NCBI RefSeq assembly: GCF_020073815.1
Contig: NZ_JAIQZJ010000019.1
Span: 19,835-83,834 of the forward strand
Length of the DNA stretch: 64,000 nucleotides
Direction: 5' to 3'
Source of the DNA: Nocardioides mangrovi
Lineage (GTDB): Bacteria > Actinomycetota > Actinomycetes > Propionibacteriales > Nocardioidaceae
The translations under genes were made by a program, and so were the position numbers. Numbering within the stretch: position 1 is the first letter of the stretch; each line of letters opens with the position of its first letter. This document shows positions 15,423-22,991 of the stretch, piece after piece. The notes beneath the pieces are model-generated. The model did no database searches. It was not told the origin of the DNA and saw nothing but the letters and a program-made list of their open reading frames with translations.

Positions 15423-16616
15423 ATGACCCAGCCGTACGAGCTCTCCCGCGAGCACGAGGAGTTCCGCCGCAGCGTCCGCGACTTCGCCGAGGCCGAGATC
15501 GCCCCGCACGCCGCGCAGTGGGACCGCGACCACCACTTCCCGGTCGACGTGGTCCGCAAGATGGGGTCGCTCGGCCTCTTCGGCCTCACCGCGCCCGAGG
15601 AGTACGGCGGCGCGGGCGAGGACGGCGACTTCACCAGCCTGTGCGTGGCGATCGAGGAGGTCGGCCGCGTCGACCAGTCGATGGGCATCACGCTGGAGGC
15701 GGCGGTCGGCCTCGGCATCAACCCGATCCTCACCTACGGCACCGACGAGCAGCGCCGGACCTGGCTGCCCGACCTGGTCGCGGGGGAGCGGCTGGCGGGC
15801 TTCGGCCTCACCGAGCCGGGCGCCGGCTCCGACGCCGGCGCGACCAAGACCCGGGCGCTGCTGGAGAACGGCGAGTGGGTCGTCAACGGCGCCAAGCAGT
15901 TCATCACCAACTCCGGCTCGGAGATCACCAGCCTGGTCACCGTCACCGCGCGCACCGGCACGCGCGAGAACGGCTCGGCCGAGATCAGCACGATCATCGT
16001 CCCGAGCGGCACGCCCGGCTTCACCGCCGAGAAGGCCTACGACAAGCTCGGCTGGCACGCCTCCGACACCCACCCGCTGTCCTTCGAGGACGTCCGCGTC
16101 GCCGAGTCCCACCTGCTCGGCGAGCGCGGCCGCGGCTACGCGCAGTTCCTCGCCACCCTCGACGACGGCCGCGTCGCGATCGCCGCACTGGCCGTCGGCT
16201 GCATCCAGGCCTGCCTCGACATGAGCCTCGCGTACGCCGGGGAGCGGCAGACCTTCGGCGGCCCGATCGGCCGCAAGCAGGGCGTCGCCTTCCAGGTGGC
16301 CGACCTCGAGGTGATGCTGCACGCGTCGCGGCTGCTGACCTACCGGGCGGCCGCGATGAAGGACGGCATGCGTGACGGGGGAGGCGCCCCGATGAAGGAC
16401 TTCAAGCAGGCGGCGGCGGTCGCCAAGCTCTACGCGACCGAGTCCGCGGTGACGGCCACCCGGATCGCCACCCAGGTCTTCGGCGGCTACGGCTTCATGG
16501 AGGAGTACCCCGTCGCCCGCTTCTACCGCGACGCCAAGGTGCTCGAGATCGGCGAGGGCACCTCGGAGGTGCAGCGGATGCTGATCGCGCGCGGGCTCGG
16601 CCTGCCGGTCGAGTAG
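15423..16616 (+). CDS. acyl-CoA dehydrogenase
   Basis: A 397-residue FAD-dependent acyl-CoA dehydrogenase introducing the alpha-beta double bond in acyl-CoA thioesters (beta-oxidation or branched-chain amino acid breakdown). Visible signatures: FGLTEPGAGSDAGATKTRA in the middle domain, ALAVGCIQACLDMSLAYA and ERQTFGGPIGRKQGVAFQVAD, then QVFGGYGFMEEYPVARFYRD and LEIGEGTSEVQRMLIARGL, which includes the usual Glu of the active-site segment. Length is normal. It has its own leaderless-type promoter with a 7-base dyad. The chain-length preference cannot be told from sequence. Confidence 0.95.
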   Translation: MTQPYELSREHEEFRRSVRDFAEAEIAPHAAQWDRDHHFPVDVVRKMGSLGLFGLTAPEEYGGAGEDGDFTSLCVAIEEVGRVDQSMGITLEAAVGLGINPILTYGTDEQRRTWLPDLVAGERLAGFGLTEPGAGSDAGATKTRALLENGEWVVNGAKQFITNSGSEITSLVTVTARTGTRENGSAEISTIIVPSGTPGFTAEKAYDKLGWHASDTHPLSFEDVRVAESHLLGERGRGYAQFLATLDDGRVAIAALAVGCIQACLDMSLAYAGERQTFGGPIGRKQGVAFQVADLEVMLHASRLLTYRAAAMKDGMRDGGGAPMKDFKQAAAVAKLYATESAVTATRIATQVFGGYGFMEEYPVARFYRDAKVLEIGEGTSEVQRMLIARGLGLPVE

Positions 16617-16644
16617 CCCGTCCCTCCGGCATCTCTCTGTGGCG

Positions 16645-16675
16645 TTGACCTCAACCATGCTTGAGGTCCTAGCCT
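16645..16675 (+). promoter_or_regulatory. SoxR/MerR-type promoter with 19-bp spacer
   Basis: -35 TTGACC (16645-16650) and -10 TAGCCT (16670-16675) are 19 bases apart, longer than the normal 17. Between them lies GACCTCAA-ccatgc-TTGAGGTC (16647-16668), a perfect dyad whose core CCTCAA-N6-TTGAGG matches the SoxR box arms and spacing. SoxR and other MerR activators characteristically act on such over-long spacers. The ATG follows the -10 by seven bases. Confidence 0.7.
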
Positions 16676-16682
16676 CGCCAGC

Positions 16683-17351
16683 ATGAAGATCACCGTGCTC
16701 GGCACCGGCGGCGTGGGCCGCGCGGTCGCCGGCCGCCTCGACGACCTGGGCCACGACGTCACGATGGCCACCCGCGACCCGGCGGCGACCGCCGCTCGCG
16801 ACGAGCACGCCGCCTGGGCGGACACGCACCCCGGCGTACGGCTGGCGGCGTTCGCCGGCTCGGCCGCCGGCGCCGACCTGGTCGTCAACGCGCTCGGCGG
16901 CGACGTCGTGCTCGCCAACCTCGCGCTGGTGGGTGACGACCTCGACGGCCGGGTGCTCCTGGACCTCTCGAACCCGCTCGACCACAGCCAGGGCTTCCCG
17001 CCGCGGCTCTTCGTCAAGGACGACGACTCCTTGGCCGAGCAGGTGCAGCGTGCCCATCCCAGGGCCCGGGTCGTGAAGTCGCTCAACACGATGAACAACG
17101 CGCTCATGGTCGACCCCGCCTCGCTGGGCGAGGACACCTCGGTCTTCGTCTCCGGCGACGACGCCGAGGCGAAGGCGACCGTGACGGACCTGCTCCGGTC
17201 GATGGGTCACACGGACGTCATCGACCTCGGCGGCCTCGAGACCGCGCGGGGGCCGGAGATGTTCCTCGCGCTCTGGATCCGGACGGCGGTCGCGCTCGGA
17301 GGCTCCGACTTCAACATCAAGGTCGTCCGGGGACCGTCCCTACGAGACTGA
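16683..17351 (+). CDS. NADPH-dependent F420-reductase-type oxidoreductase
   Basis: A 222-residue single-domain Rossmann protein. The N-terminus ITVLGTGGVGRAVAGRLDDLGHDVTMATRDP is a dinucleotide-binding beta-alpha-beta with GxGGxG and a Thr/Arg pair after the second strand, typical for NADPH. Further segments (VVNALGGDVVLANL, VLLDLSNPLD, VVKSLNTMNNALMVDP, SGDDAEAKATVTDLLRSMG) follow the F420H2:NADP+ oxidoreductase-like family. Its SoxR-type promoter suggests induction by redox-cycling compounds, which suits a reductase. The true acceptor (F420, a flavin or a quinone) is not shown by the sequence. Confidence 0.8.
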   Translation: MKITVLGTGGVGRAVAGRLDDLGHDVTMATRDPAATAARDEHAAWADTHPGVRLAAFAGSAAGADLVVNALGGDVVLANLALVGDDLDGRVLLDLSNPLDHSQGFPPRLFVKDDDSLAEQVQRAHPRARVVKSLNTMNNALMVDPASLGEDTSVFVSGDDAEAKATVTDLLRSMGHTDVIDLGGLETARGPEMFLALWIRTAVALGGSDFNIKVVRGPSLRD

Positions 17352-17365
17352 CCACAGCGAACAGT

Positions 17366-17371
17366 TAGCCT
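17366..17371 (+). promoter_or_regulatory. -10 hexamer of the gtrA-like gene, leaderless type
   Basis: TAGCCT, six bases before ATG 17378, without a ribosome-binding site. Confidence 0.5.
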
Positions 17372-17377
17372 GTCCAC

Positions 17378-18004
17378 ATGGCGAACGGCCGGTGGCATCG
17401 GATCCTCACCGAGGCCTACCGGTTTCTCGCGGTCGGTGGCCTCGCCACGATCGTCGCGTTCCTGATCTTCAACTTCCTGGTCCACGGCTTCCACGCCAGC
17501 TGGGACGCCCCGCTCTCGAACCATCCCTACCTGGCGTTCGTGATCGCCAACCTGATCGGCATGGCCGTGAGCTACCGCGGCAGCCGCACCTGGGTCTTCA
17601 AGGACCGCCCGCCGCGGACCGCCGACGGCGGGCGGCTCATGTTCGTGGTCATCAACCTGGTCACCATGCTGATCCCGATCGCCTGCCTGTGGATCAGCCG
17701 CAACGTCATCCACGTCGACGACCCCTGGTCCGACAACATCTCCGCGAACGTGATCGGGCTGTTCCTCGGGATGGTCGCGCGGTTCTACCTCTTCCGGACC
17801 CTGGTCTTCCGGCGCCCGGTCGTGCTCGCCGAGCTGCGCCAGCACCCGATGCAGGTCTTCGAGATGAGCGAGCTCCAGCGCGTGGAGCCCCTTGAGGAGC
17901 CGGCCGACGTCGGTCCGGAGATCAGGGGGACGGACGGGGAGCCCACAGGCTCGTCCACGCATGGCCGAGCTCCGCGACCAGGTCCCGGAGCAGCGGGAGA
18001 CTGA
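17378..18004 (+). CDS. GtrA family membrane protein
   Basis: A 208-residue protein with four hydrophobic helices (about residues 15-40, 48-65, 87-110 and 125-145) typical of GtrA/DPMS-like proteins, which flip or help transfer polyprenyl-linked sugars. The family motif is clear: RFLAVGGLATIVAFLIFNFLV, then NLIGMAVSYRGSRTWVFKDR. The last about 60 residues are hydrophilic and Pro/Gly-rich. Its 3' end overlaps the convergent maf gene by 83 bases, unusually much; the overlap encodes only the disordered tail here. Confidence 0.85.
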   Translation: MANGRWHRILTEAYRFLAVGGLATIVAFLIFNFLVHGFHASWDAPLSNHPYLAFVIANLIGMAVSYRGSRTWVFKDRPPRTADGGRLMFVVINLVTMLIPIACLWISRNVIHVDDPWSDNISANVIGLFLGMVARFYLFRTLVFRRPVVLAELRQHPMQVFEMSELQRVEPLEEPADVGPEIRGTDGEPTGSSTHGRAPRPGPGAAGD

Positions 18005-18545
18005 CGCCGACCACGTTGTGGTGGTCGCCCTCGATCCCGGTCACGAACGCGCCGCCGAGCCCGTCGACGGTGAAGGCGCCCGCGACGACCAGCGGCTCGC
18101 CGGTGGCGACGTACGCCGCGATCTCGGCGTCGGTCACCTCGGCGAAGCGGACGGTCGTGGAGGCGGTCGCCGCCGCGACCCGCCCGGTCGCGGTGTCGCG
18201 CAGCGCGTGGCCGGTGCGGAGCACGGCGGAGCGGCCGCGCATCTCCTGCCAGCGCCGGGTCGCGGTCTCCGGGTCTCCGGGCTTGCCGAGCGCCTCGCCG
18301 TCCAGGTCGAGCACGGAGTCGCAGCCGAGCACCAGGGCGCCGGCCGGCACGTCCTCGCGGGCCGCGACCGCCGCGCACTTGAGCTCGGCGAGCTGGAGCG
18401 CGAGCTCGGCCGGCGGCAGCCCGTCGAGCTGCGACTCGTCGACGCCGGAGACGATCACGACCGGCTCGACCCCGGCGTTGCGCAGGGTCTGGAGCCGGGC
18501 GGGGGACTGGGAGGCGAGGACCAGGGTCGCGGCGGGGACGGTCAC
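17922..18545 (-). CDS. maf: Maf-family nucleotide pyrophosphatase
   Basis: A 207-residue Maf/YhdE-type protein. Maf enzymes hydrolyse modified or canonical nucleoside triphosphates (dTTP/UTP class or m7GTP class). The phosphate loop LVLASQSPARLQTLRNAGV is at the N-terminus; LGCDSVLDLDGEALGKP, GHALRDTATG and GAFTVDGLGGAFVTGIEGDHHNVVGVSL follow. The start GTG 18545 overlaps the stop of the upstream TetR gene in a GTGA junction, so the two are translationally coupled. The C-terminus overlaps the gtrA-like gene on the other strand. Confidence 0.92.
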   Translation of the reverse strand: MTVPAATLVLASQSPARLQTLRNAGVEPVVIVSGVDESQLDGLPPAELALQLAELKCAAVAAREDVPAGALVLGCDSVLDLDGEALGKPGDPETATRRWQEMRGRSAVLRTGHALRDTATGRVAAATASTTVRFAEVTDAEIAAYVATGEPLVVAGAFTVDGLGGAFVTGIEGDHHNVVGVSLPLLRDLVAELGHAWTSLWAPRPSP

Positions 18546-19135
18546 GCCAGCGATTGAAGCACCTCGAGGTCCTCGCCGAACGCGCAGACCGCCAGCACGG
18601 TCAGCGGGTCTCCGGGCTTGAGGTTCTCGGGGGCGCGGAGCGAGAGCATCACGTTGAGCAGCATCCCGTAGGCGACGAAGTCGCGGGCCTGCTCGTCGCT
18701 CCATCCCGTGCGCTGGATGGTGGCGAAGACCTCGCCCATGCAGCGCCGCGCGGCCGCGCCGATCTCCGGAACGCCGCCGCTGGAGAAGCCGTGCATCATC
18801 ACCTGCAGGAAGTCCTGGTCGCGCAGCAGCTCGGTGTAGGCGAGGCCCATCCGGGCCTTGTCGTCCTCGCTCTCGGGGTCGAAGGGGCCCGCGTCGAGGA
18901 CCTCCTCGAAGGCCGCCTTGATCCGGTGCACCGCGTGCTCGAAGACCTCGAGGAAGAGGTCGAGCTTGGTGCCGAACATGCGGACGACGTACGGCTGCGA
19001 GACGCCGGCCTCCTTGGCCACCGCGTCGGTGCTGGTGCCGTGGTAGCCGCCCTGCGCGAAGGCCCGGGTCGCCGCGGCGAGGATCAGCTCGCGGCGGTCG
19101 TCGGCGGACATCCGGGTGACTTTCTCGGCGCTCAT
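18542..19135 (-). CDS. TetR/AcrR-family transcriptional regulator
   Basis: A 197-residue TetR regulator: HTH about 11-55 (DDRRELILAAATRAFAQGGY, then TDAVAKEAGVSQPYVVRMFGTKLDL), helical ligand domain after it. An ATG at 19144 is also in frame, but a TAACAT hexamer covers it and the ATG at 19135 lies seven bases downstream, so I use 19135. It is divergent from a DHA2 multidrug efflux gene, the classic repressor/pump arrangement, and is co-transcribed with maf. Confidence 0.9.
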   Translation of the reverse strand: MSAEKVTRMSADDRRELILAAATRAFAQGGYHGTSTDAVAKEAGVSQPYVVRMFGTKLDLFLEVFEHAVHRIKAAFEEVLDAGPFDPESEDDKARMGLAYTELLRDQDFLQVMMHGFSSGGVPEIGAAARRCMGEVFATIQRTGWSDEQARDFVAYGMLLNVMLSLRAPENLKPGDPLTVLAVCAFGEDLEVLQSLA

Positions 19136-19142
19136 GGTTGAC

Positions 19143-19148
19143 ATGTTA
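19143..19148 (-). promoter_or_regulatory. -10 hexamer of the tetR-maf unit, leaderless type
   Basis: TAACAT on the - strand, seven bases before ATG 19135. Confidence 0.45.
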
Positions 19149-19154
19149 TCAGTC

Positions 19155-19183
19155 GATTACTTACTGTCGAGACGCAAGTAATC
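19155..19183. promoter_or_regulatory. inverted repeat between TetR and efflux pump genes
   Basis: GATTACTT (19155-19162) and AAGTAATC (19176-19183) are perfect complements 13 bases apart, in an AT-rich island between divergent tetR and MFS genes. Probable TetR operator or two half-operators. Confidence 0.45.
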
Positions 19184-19213
19184 ATTCGATGCCTTCCTCG
19201 ATGGAGAATCCCG

Positions 19214-20641
19214 ATGACCACTCTCGACGAGCCCCGGGTCGCTGGCCCGGACCTGCCCGCGGTCCGACGTCGCCACGTCCCTGTGTGGGTCGCGATCGTC
19301 GCGGCCTCCCTCCCGATGTTCATGGCCACCCTCGACAACCTCGTGATGACCAGCGCGCTGCCGGTGATCCAGGGCGACCTCGGCTCGACCGTCGGTCAGC
19401 TGTCGTGGTTCATGAACGCCTACACGCTGACCTTCGCGACCTTCATGCTCCCGGCCGCGACGCTCGGTGACCGGCTCGGCCGGCGCCGGATGATGCTGGT
19501 CGGCATCACCGTCTTCACGATCGCCTCGATCGCCTCGGCGCTGAGCACCACCTCCGAGGCGCTGATCGCGGCCCGCGCCGTGCAGGGCCTCGGCGCGGCG
19601 GCGATCATGCCGCTCTCGCTGACCCTGCTCGCGGCCGCGGTGCCGCCGGCCATGCGGGCCGCCGCCATCGGCATCTGGGGCGGCGTCAGCGGCCTCGGTG
19701 TCGCGCTCGGTCCGGTCATCGGCGGCGCCGTCGTCGAGGGCGTCAGCTGGCAGGCCATCTTCTGGCTCAACGTCCCGGTCGCCCTGGTCGCGTTCCCGCT
19801 CATCCTGGTCGCGATCTCGGAGTCGAAGGGCGCCTGGCAGAAGCTCGACCCGGTCGGCGTGCTGCTGCTCGGCGGTGCCGTGTTCCTCGGCATCTGGGGC
19901 ATCGTCCACGGCAACGACGACGGCTGGAGCGACCCGCGCGTGGTCGTCCCGCTGGTGCTGGCCGGCCTGCTGCTCCCGGCGTACGTCCTGTGGGCCCGCG
20001 GTCGCTCCTACGCCGTGCTCCCGCTGCGGCTCTTCCGGGCCCGCAAGTTCGCGGTCGCCAACGTCATCTTCCTGATGTTCACCCTCGGCATGTTCGGCAC
20101 CGTCTTCCTGCTCGCGCAGTACCTCCAGGTCGTCCAGGGCTACACGCCGCTCGAGGCCGGGGTGCGGACGCTCCCGTGGACGGCGGCCCCGATGGTCGTG
20201 GCCCCGATCGCCGGGGCGCTCGTGGGCCGGCTCGGCTACCGGACGCTGCTCTTCGTCGGCCTGGTCCTCCAGACGGTCTCGCTGGTCTGGTTCGCGGTGA
20301 TCACCGAGAACGGCTCGGCGTACTCGTCCTTCCTGGTGCCGCTCGTGCTCGCCGGCGTCGGCATGGGCCTGGTCTTCGCGCCCGGCGCCTCCATGGTGCT
20401 CGACGGGCTGCCGGACACCGACTTCGCCGTCGCCAGCTCGGCCAACTCGACCATCCGGGAGTTCGGCGTCGCGCTCGGCATCGCCGTCCTCGTCGCGGTC
20501 TTCCTCGGCAACGGCGGCGAGATCACGCCGGTCGGGTACGACGGCGCGATCGGTCCGGCCCTGCTCACCGGTGCGGGCGCCGTCGCGGTCGCCGCGGTCG
20601 CGAGCCTGTTCGCTCCCGGACGGTCGCGCAGCAGGTCCTGA
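19214..20641 (+). CDS. MFS drug efflux transporter, DHA2 (EmrB/QacA) family
   Basis: A 475-residue proton-driven exporter with about 14 hydrophobic helices. Family motifs: WVAIVAASLPMFMATLDNLVMTSALP in helix 1 with the DHA2 Asp, PAATLGDRLGRRRMMLVG (motif A), ARAVQGLGAAAIMPLSL, and WGGVSGLGVALGPVIGG (motif C, antiporter). GGAGAA precedes the ATG by about six bases. It is divergent from a TetR regulator with an AT-rich inverted repeat between them, pointing to toxin- or drug-induced expression. Transcription probably ends near the strong hairpin 17 bases after the stop. Confidence 0.93.
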   Translation: MTTLDEPRVAGPDLPAVRRRHVPVWVAIVAASLPMFMATLDNLVMTSALPVIQGDLGSTVGQLSWFMNAYTLTFATFMLPAATLGDRLGRRRMMLVGITVFTIASIASALSTTSEALIAARAVQGLGAAAIMPLSLTLLAAAVPPAMRAAAIGIWGGVSGLGVALGPVIGGAVVEGVSWQAIFWLNVPVALVAFPLILVAISESKGAWQKLDPVGVLLLGGAVFLGIWGIVHGNDDGWSDPRVVVPLVLAGLLLPAYVLWARGRSYAVLPLRLFRARKFAVANVIFLMFTLGMFGTVFLLAQYLQVVQGYTPLEAGVRTLPWTAAPMVVAPIAGALVGRLGYRTLLFVGLVLQTVSLVWFAVITENGSAYSSFLVPLVLAGVGMGLVFAPGASMVLDGLPDTDFAVASSANSTIREFGVALGIAVLVAVFLGNGGEITPVGYDGAIGPALLTGAGAVAVAAVASLFAPGRSRSRS

Positions 20642-20657
20642 CCCGCGGGTCGGCGAC

Positions 20658-20702
20658 CGGAGAGGCACCGCGCCTCGGGCAGAATGGCGCGGTGCCTCTC
20701 CG
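20658..20702. terminator. 17-bp perfect hairpin overlapping the GH6 start codon
   Basis: Arms 20658-20674 and 20686-20702 are perfect complements (17 bp, mostly G+C) around an 11-base loop. It lies 17 bases after the efflux gene stop, as a terminator would, but has no T-run, and its 3' arm contains the GTG start (20692) of the next gene. The loop holds CAGAAT, the best -10 candidate for that gene. Confidence 0.6.
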
Positions 20703-21726
20703 TCGCGTCCCGGGCCGATCGCTGGCTGCCCTCACCCTCGCCGGGGTCCTCGCGCTGGCCGGCTGCGGGTCGAGCGGCTCCGACGGCTCCGGCTCGGACG
20801 GCGCGAGCTCCGGAGGCGGGGCCGGCGGTGCTGCGGCGCAGACGATCAACCCCTACGCCGACCGCTCGGGCTACGCCGACCCGACCTCGAAGGTCGCCCA
20901 GGCGGCCGCGGCCGCGAAGAAGGCCGGCGAGACGGACCGTGAGCAGGTCTTCACCCGGCTCGCCGAGATCCCGCAGGGCATCTGGCTGACCCCCGAGGAG
21001 TACCCGCCCGGCTCGGTCGCGGGCTACGTGACCTCGATCGTCGACGGCGCCTCGGCCGCCGGGGAGGTGCCGACCTTCGTCGTCTACGGCATCCCCGACC
21101 GTGACTGCAGCGGTGGCCACTCGGCCGGCGGCCTGTCCGCGGACGAGTACGGCCCCTGGGTCGGCGAGATCGCGAAGGCCGCCGGCGCCGCGAGCGTGCC
21201 CGTGTCCGCGATCCTCGAGCCGGACGCCCTCGCCTCCCTGCTCGACTGCGGCGACCGCGACCAGCGGGTCACGCTGATCTCGGACGCCGCCGACCGGCTG
21301 GCCGCGGCCGGGGTGACGACGTACATCGACGGCGGCCACTCCCACTGGATCGACCCGCAGAAGATCGCCGACCTGCTCGAGGCCGCCGGCGTCGCCGAGG
21401 TCCGCGGCTTCTCGACCAACGTCTCGAACTTCCAGAGCGACGCCGACGAGCAGGCGTACGCCGAGCAGCTGAGCTCGCTGGTCGGAGGCGCCCACTACGT
21501 CATCGACACCGGCCGCAACGGCTTCGGGGCGACCGACGAGTGGTGCAACCCGCCCGACCGGGCGTTCGGCACGGAGCCCGCGTCGGTGAGCGGTCAGGGC
21601 TCGCTGGACGCCTACCTGTGGATCAAGCCGCCGGGGGAGAGCGACGGCGACTGCCACGGCGGCCCGGCCGCCGGCCAGTTCTGGCCCGAGCGCACGATGG
21701 AGCTCGCGACCGCGTCCGGTTGGTGA
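20692..21726 (+). CDS. glycoside hydrolase family 6 lipoprotein (beta-1,4-glucanase type)
   Basis: A 344-residue exported lipoprotein. The N-terminus has basic residues, a hydrophobic run and a lipobox ending at Cys25 (LALAGC), then a Ser/Gly linker. The rest is a GH6 domain: NPYADRSGYADP, VVYGIPDRDCSGGHSAGG, ILEPDALASL (with the catalytic-acid Asp), IDGGHSHWI, GFSTNVSNF, DTGRNG, WCNPPDRAFG and DAYLWIKPPGESDG. GH6 enzymes cut beta-1,4-glucan. Anchoring to the membrane suggests work on a self-made polymer rather than on soil cellulose, consistent with the GT2 synthase at 24.8-26.3 kb. The start lies inside a 17-bp hairpin. Confidence 0.9.
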   Translation: MPLRRVPGRSLAALTLAGVLALAGCGSSGSDGSGSDGASSGGGAGGAAAQTINPYADRSGYADPTSKVAQAAAAAKKAGETDREQVFTRLAEIPQGIWLTPEEYPPGSVAGYVTSIVDGASAAGEVPTFVVYGIPDRDCSGGHSAGGLSADEYGPWVGEIAKAAGAASVPVSAILEPDALASLLDCGDRDQRVTLISDAADRLAAAGVTTYIDGGHSHWIDPQKIADLLEAAGVAEVRGFSTNVSNFQSDADEQAYAEQLSSLVGGAHYVIDTGRNGFGATDEWCNPPDRAFGTEPASVSGQGSLDAYLWIKPPGESDGDCHGGPAAGQFWPERTMELATASGW

Positions 21727-21745
21727 GAGTCCGTCCCGGATTGGA

Positions 21746-21751
21746 TAGGGT
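21746..21751 (+). promoter_or_regulatory. -10 hexamer of the response regulator gene, leaderless type
   Basis: TAGGGT, seven bases before ATG 21759, with no ribosome-binding site. Confidence 0.5.
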
Positions 21752-21758
21752 TCCGCAC

Positions 21759-22841
21759 ATGGAGGCCGGCAACGACTGGGTCGCGGTGATCATCGAGGAC
21801 GACCCCGATGTGCGAGATCTGATCGACATCGTGCTCACGCAGTCCGGTTTCCGGACGGTGGTGACCGAGAACGGACCTGACGGCGTGGAGGCGGTGCGTG
21901 CGCACAACCCGCTGATCACCACCCTCGACGTCAACATGCCGGGCATGGACGGCTTCGCGGTCGCCAAGCGGCTGCGGGAGTTCAGCAGCACCTACCTGAT
22001 CATGATCACCGCGCTCGCGGACGAGATCGACGTCGTCCAGGGCTTCGAGGCCGGCGCGGACGACTACCTCGTCAAGCCGTTCCGGCCGCGCGAGCTGCGC
22101 GCCCGCGCCGACTCGATGCTGCGGCGGCCGCGCACCCGGATGGAGCAGCCGAGCGGCTGGGCCGAGGGGGAGCAGGACGCCGAGCAGCCCGCCGCCGCGC
22201 CCGCCGAGGAGTCGTGGGCCGCCGCCGCGGCGCGTGACCTGGCCGCCGGCGGCTCGCCGCTGCCGGCGATCCACCAGCAGCCGGCGGCCCCGCAGCAGCC
22301 GGTCCAGCAGCCCGCCCCGCCGGTCCAGCAGCCGGTCCAGCAGCCGGTCGTGCCGCAGGCTCCGCAGCCCGTGGCCCAGCCGCAGCCGCCGGTCCAGCAG
22401 CCGCCCGTGCAGCAGCCGCCGGTCCAGCAGCCCGCGCAGCCGGCCCACTACGCGCCGGTGTCGACCCAGCCGGTCCCGCCGCAGCCGCAGCACCAGTCGG
22501 CCGCCCAGGAGGGCGGCTGGATGCGCTTCAACGGCCTCGCCCTGAGCGTCGACACCCGCGTCGTGACCGTCAACGGCGGCGTCGTCGACCTGACCCGCAC
22601 CGAGTTCGACCTGCTCGCCTCGCTGCTGAGCACCGGCCGGCGGGTGCGCAGCAAGGCCGACCTGGTGCTGACCATGCGCGGGCAGCAGTACGTCACGTCC
22701 TACTTCGTCAACGAGGCCGACAAGCGCTCCGTCGAGGTGCACATCGCCAACCTGCGCCGCAAGATCGGCGACGACGCCACCACCCCGAAGTTCATCGAGA
22801 CGGTCCGCGGCGTCGGCTACCGGCTCGCCGAGGCCGCCTGA
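21759..22841 (+). CDS. OmpR-type response regulator with long Gln/Pro linker
   Basis: A 360-residue regulator. The receiver domain (about 7-122) has all key residues: acidic pocket EDD at 13-15, phospho-acceptor Asp57 in TTLDVNMPG, Thr84 and Lys106. Residues about 125-250 are low complexity, dominated by repeats of QQPVQQP and Ala/Pro. The winged helix (about 253-358) includes LTRTEFDLLASLL and RSVEVHIANLRRKIGDD. Normal OmpR linkers are 5-20 residues; here about 125. No histidine kinase is adjacent. The stop codon is immediately followed by the 22-nt repeat array of the DUF559 cassette. Confidence 0.9.
   Translation: MEAGNDWVAVIIEDDPDVRDLIDIVLTQSGFRTVVTENGPDGVEAVRAHNPLITTLDVNMPGMDGFAVAKRLREFSSTYLIMITALADEIDVVQGFEAGADDYLVKPFRPRELRARADSMLRRPRTRMEQPSGWAEGEQDAEQPAAAPAEESWAAAAARDLAAGGSPLPAIHQQPAAPQQPVQQPAPPVQQPVQQPVVPQAPQPVAQPQPPVQQPPVQQPPVQQPAQPAHYAPVSTQPVPPQPQHQSAAQEGGWMRFNGLALSVDTRVVTVNGGVVDLTRTEFDLLASLLSTGRRVRSKADLVLTMRGQQYVTSYFVNEADKRSVEVHIANLRRKIGDDATTPKFIETVRGVGYRLAEAA
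22310..22440 (+). repeat. degenerate tandem repeat encoding the QQPVQQP linker
   Basis: Repeated 9-15 base units of the type ccggtccagcagcc within the response regulator gene, encoding Pro-Val-Gln-Gln steps. Such repeats can vary in copy number by slippage. Confidence 0.7.
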
Positions 22842-22846
22842 CCGTC

Positions 22847-22890
22847 GAGTCGAGGTTTTCCGCGGGTCGAGCTGCGGGTTTCAGCGGGTC
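22847..22890 (+). repeat. two 22-nt repeat units, left flank of DUF559 cassette
   Basis: Two tandem units (22847-22868 and 22869-22890), each starting GAG and containing GGTTT(T)C then GCGGGTC. The array begins a few bases after the response regulator stop codon. The right flank holds the same unit in opposite orientation. A 49-base comparison of the outer flanks (22843-22891 against 23989-23941) shows two blocks matching 21/22 and 14/16 bases. Confidence 0.75.
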
Positions 22891-22991
22891 GGTGGACCAC
22901 TTTCCGTGCACAGGATGTGCTGATCCGGCGTTGTCCCCAGGTGATTCCGGTGCCGCGAGCGTGACCGTCCGCGGATCGCGACGCTCGTGTC

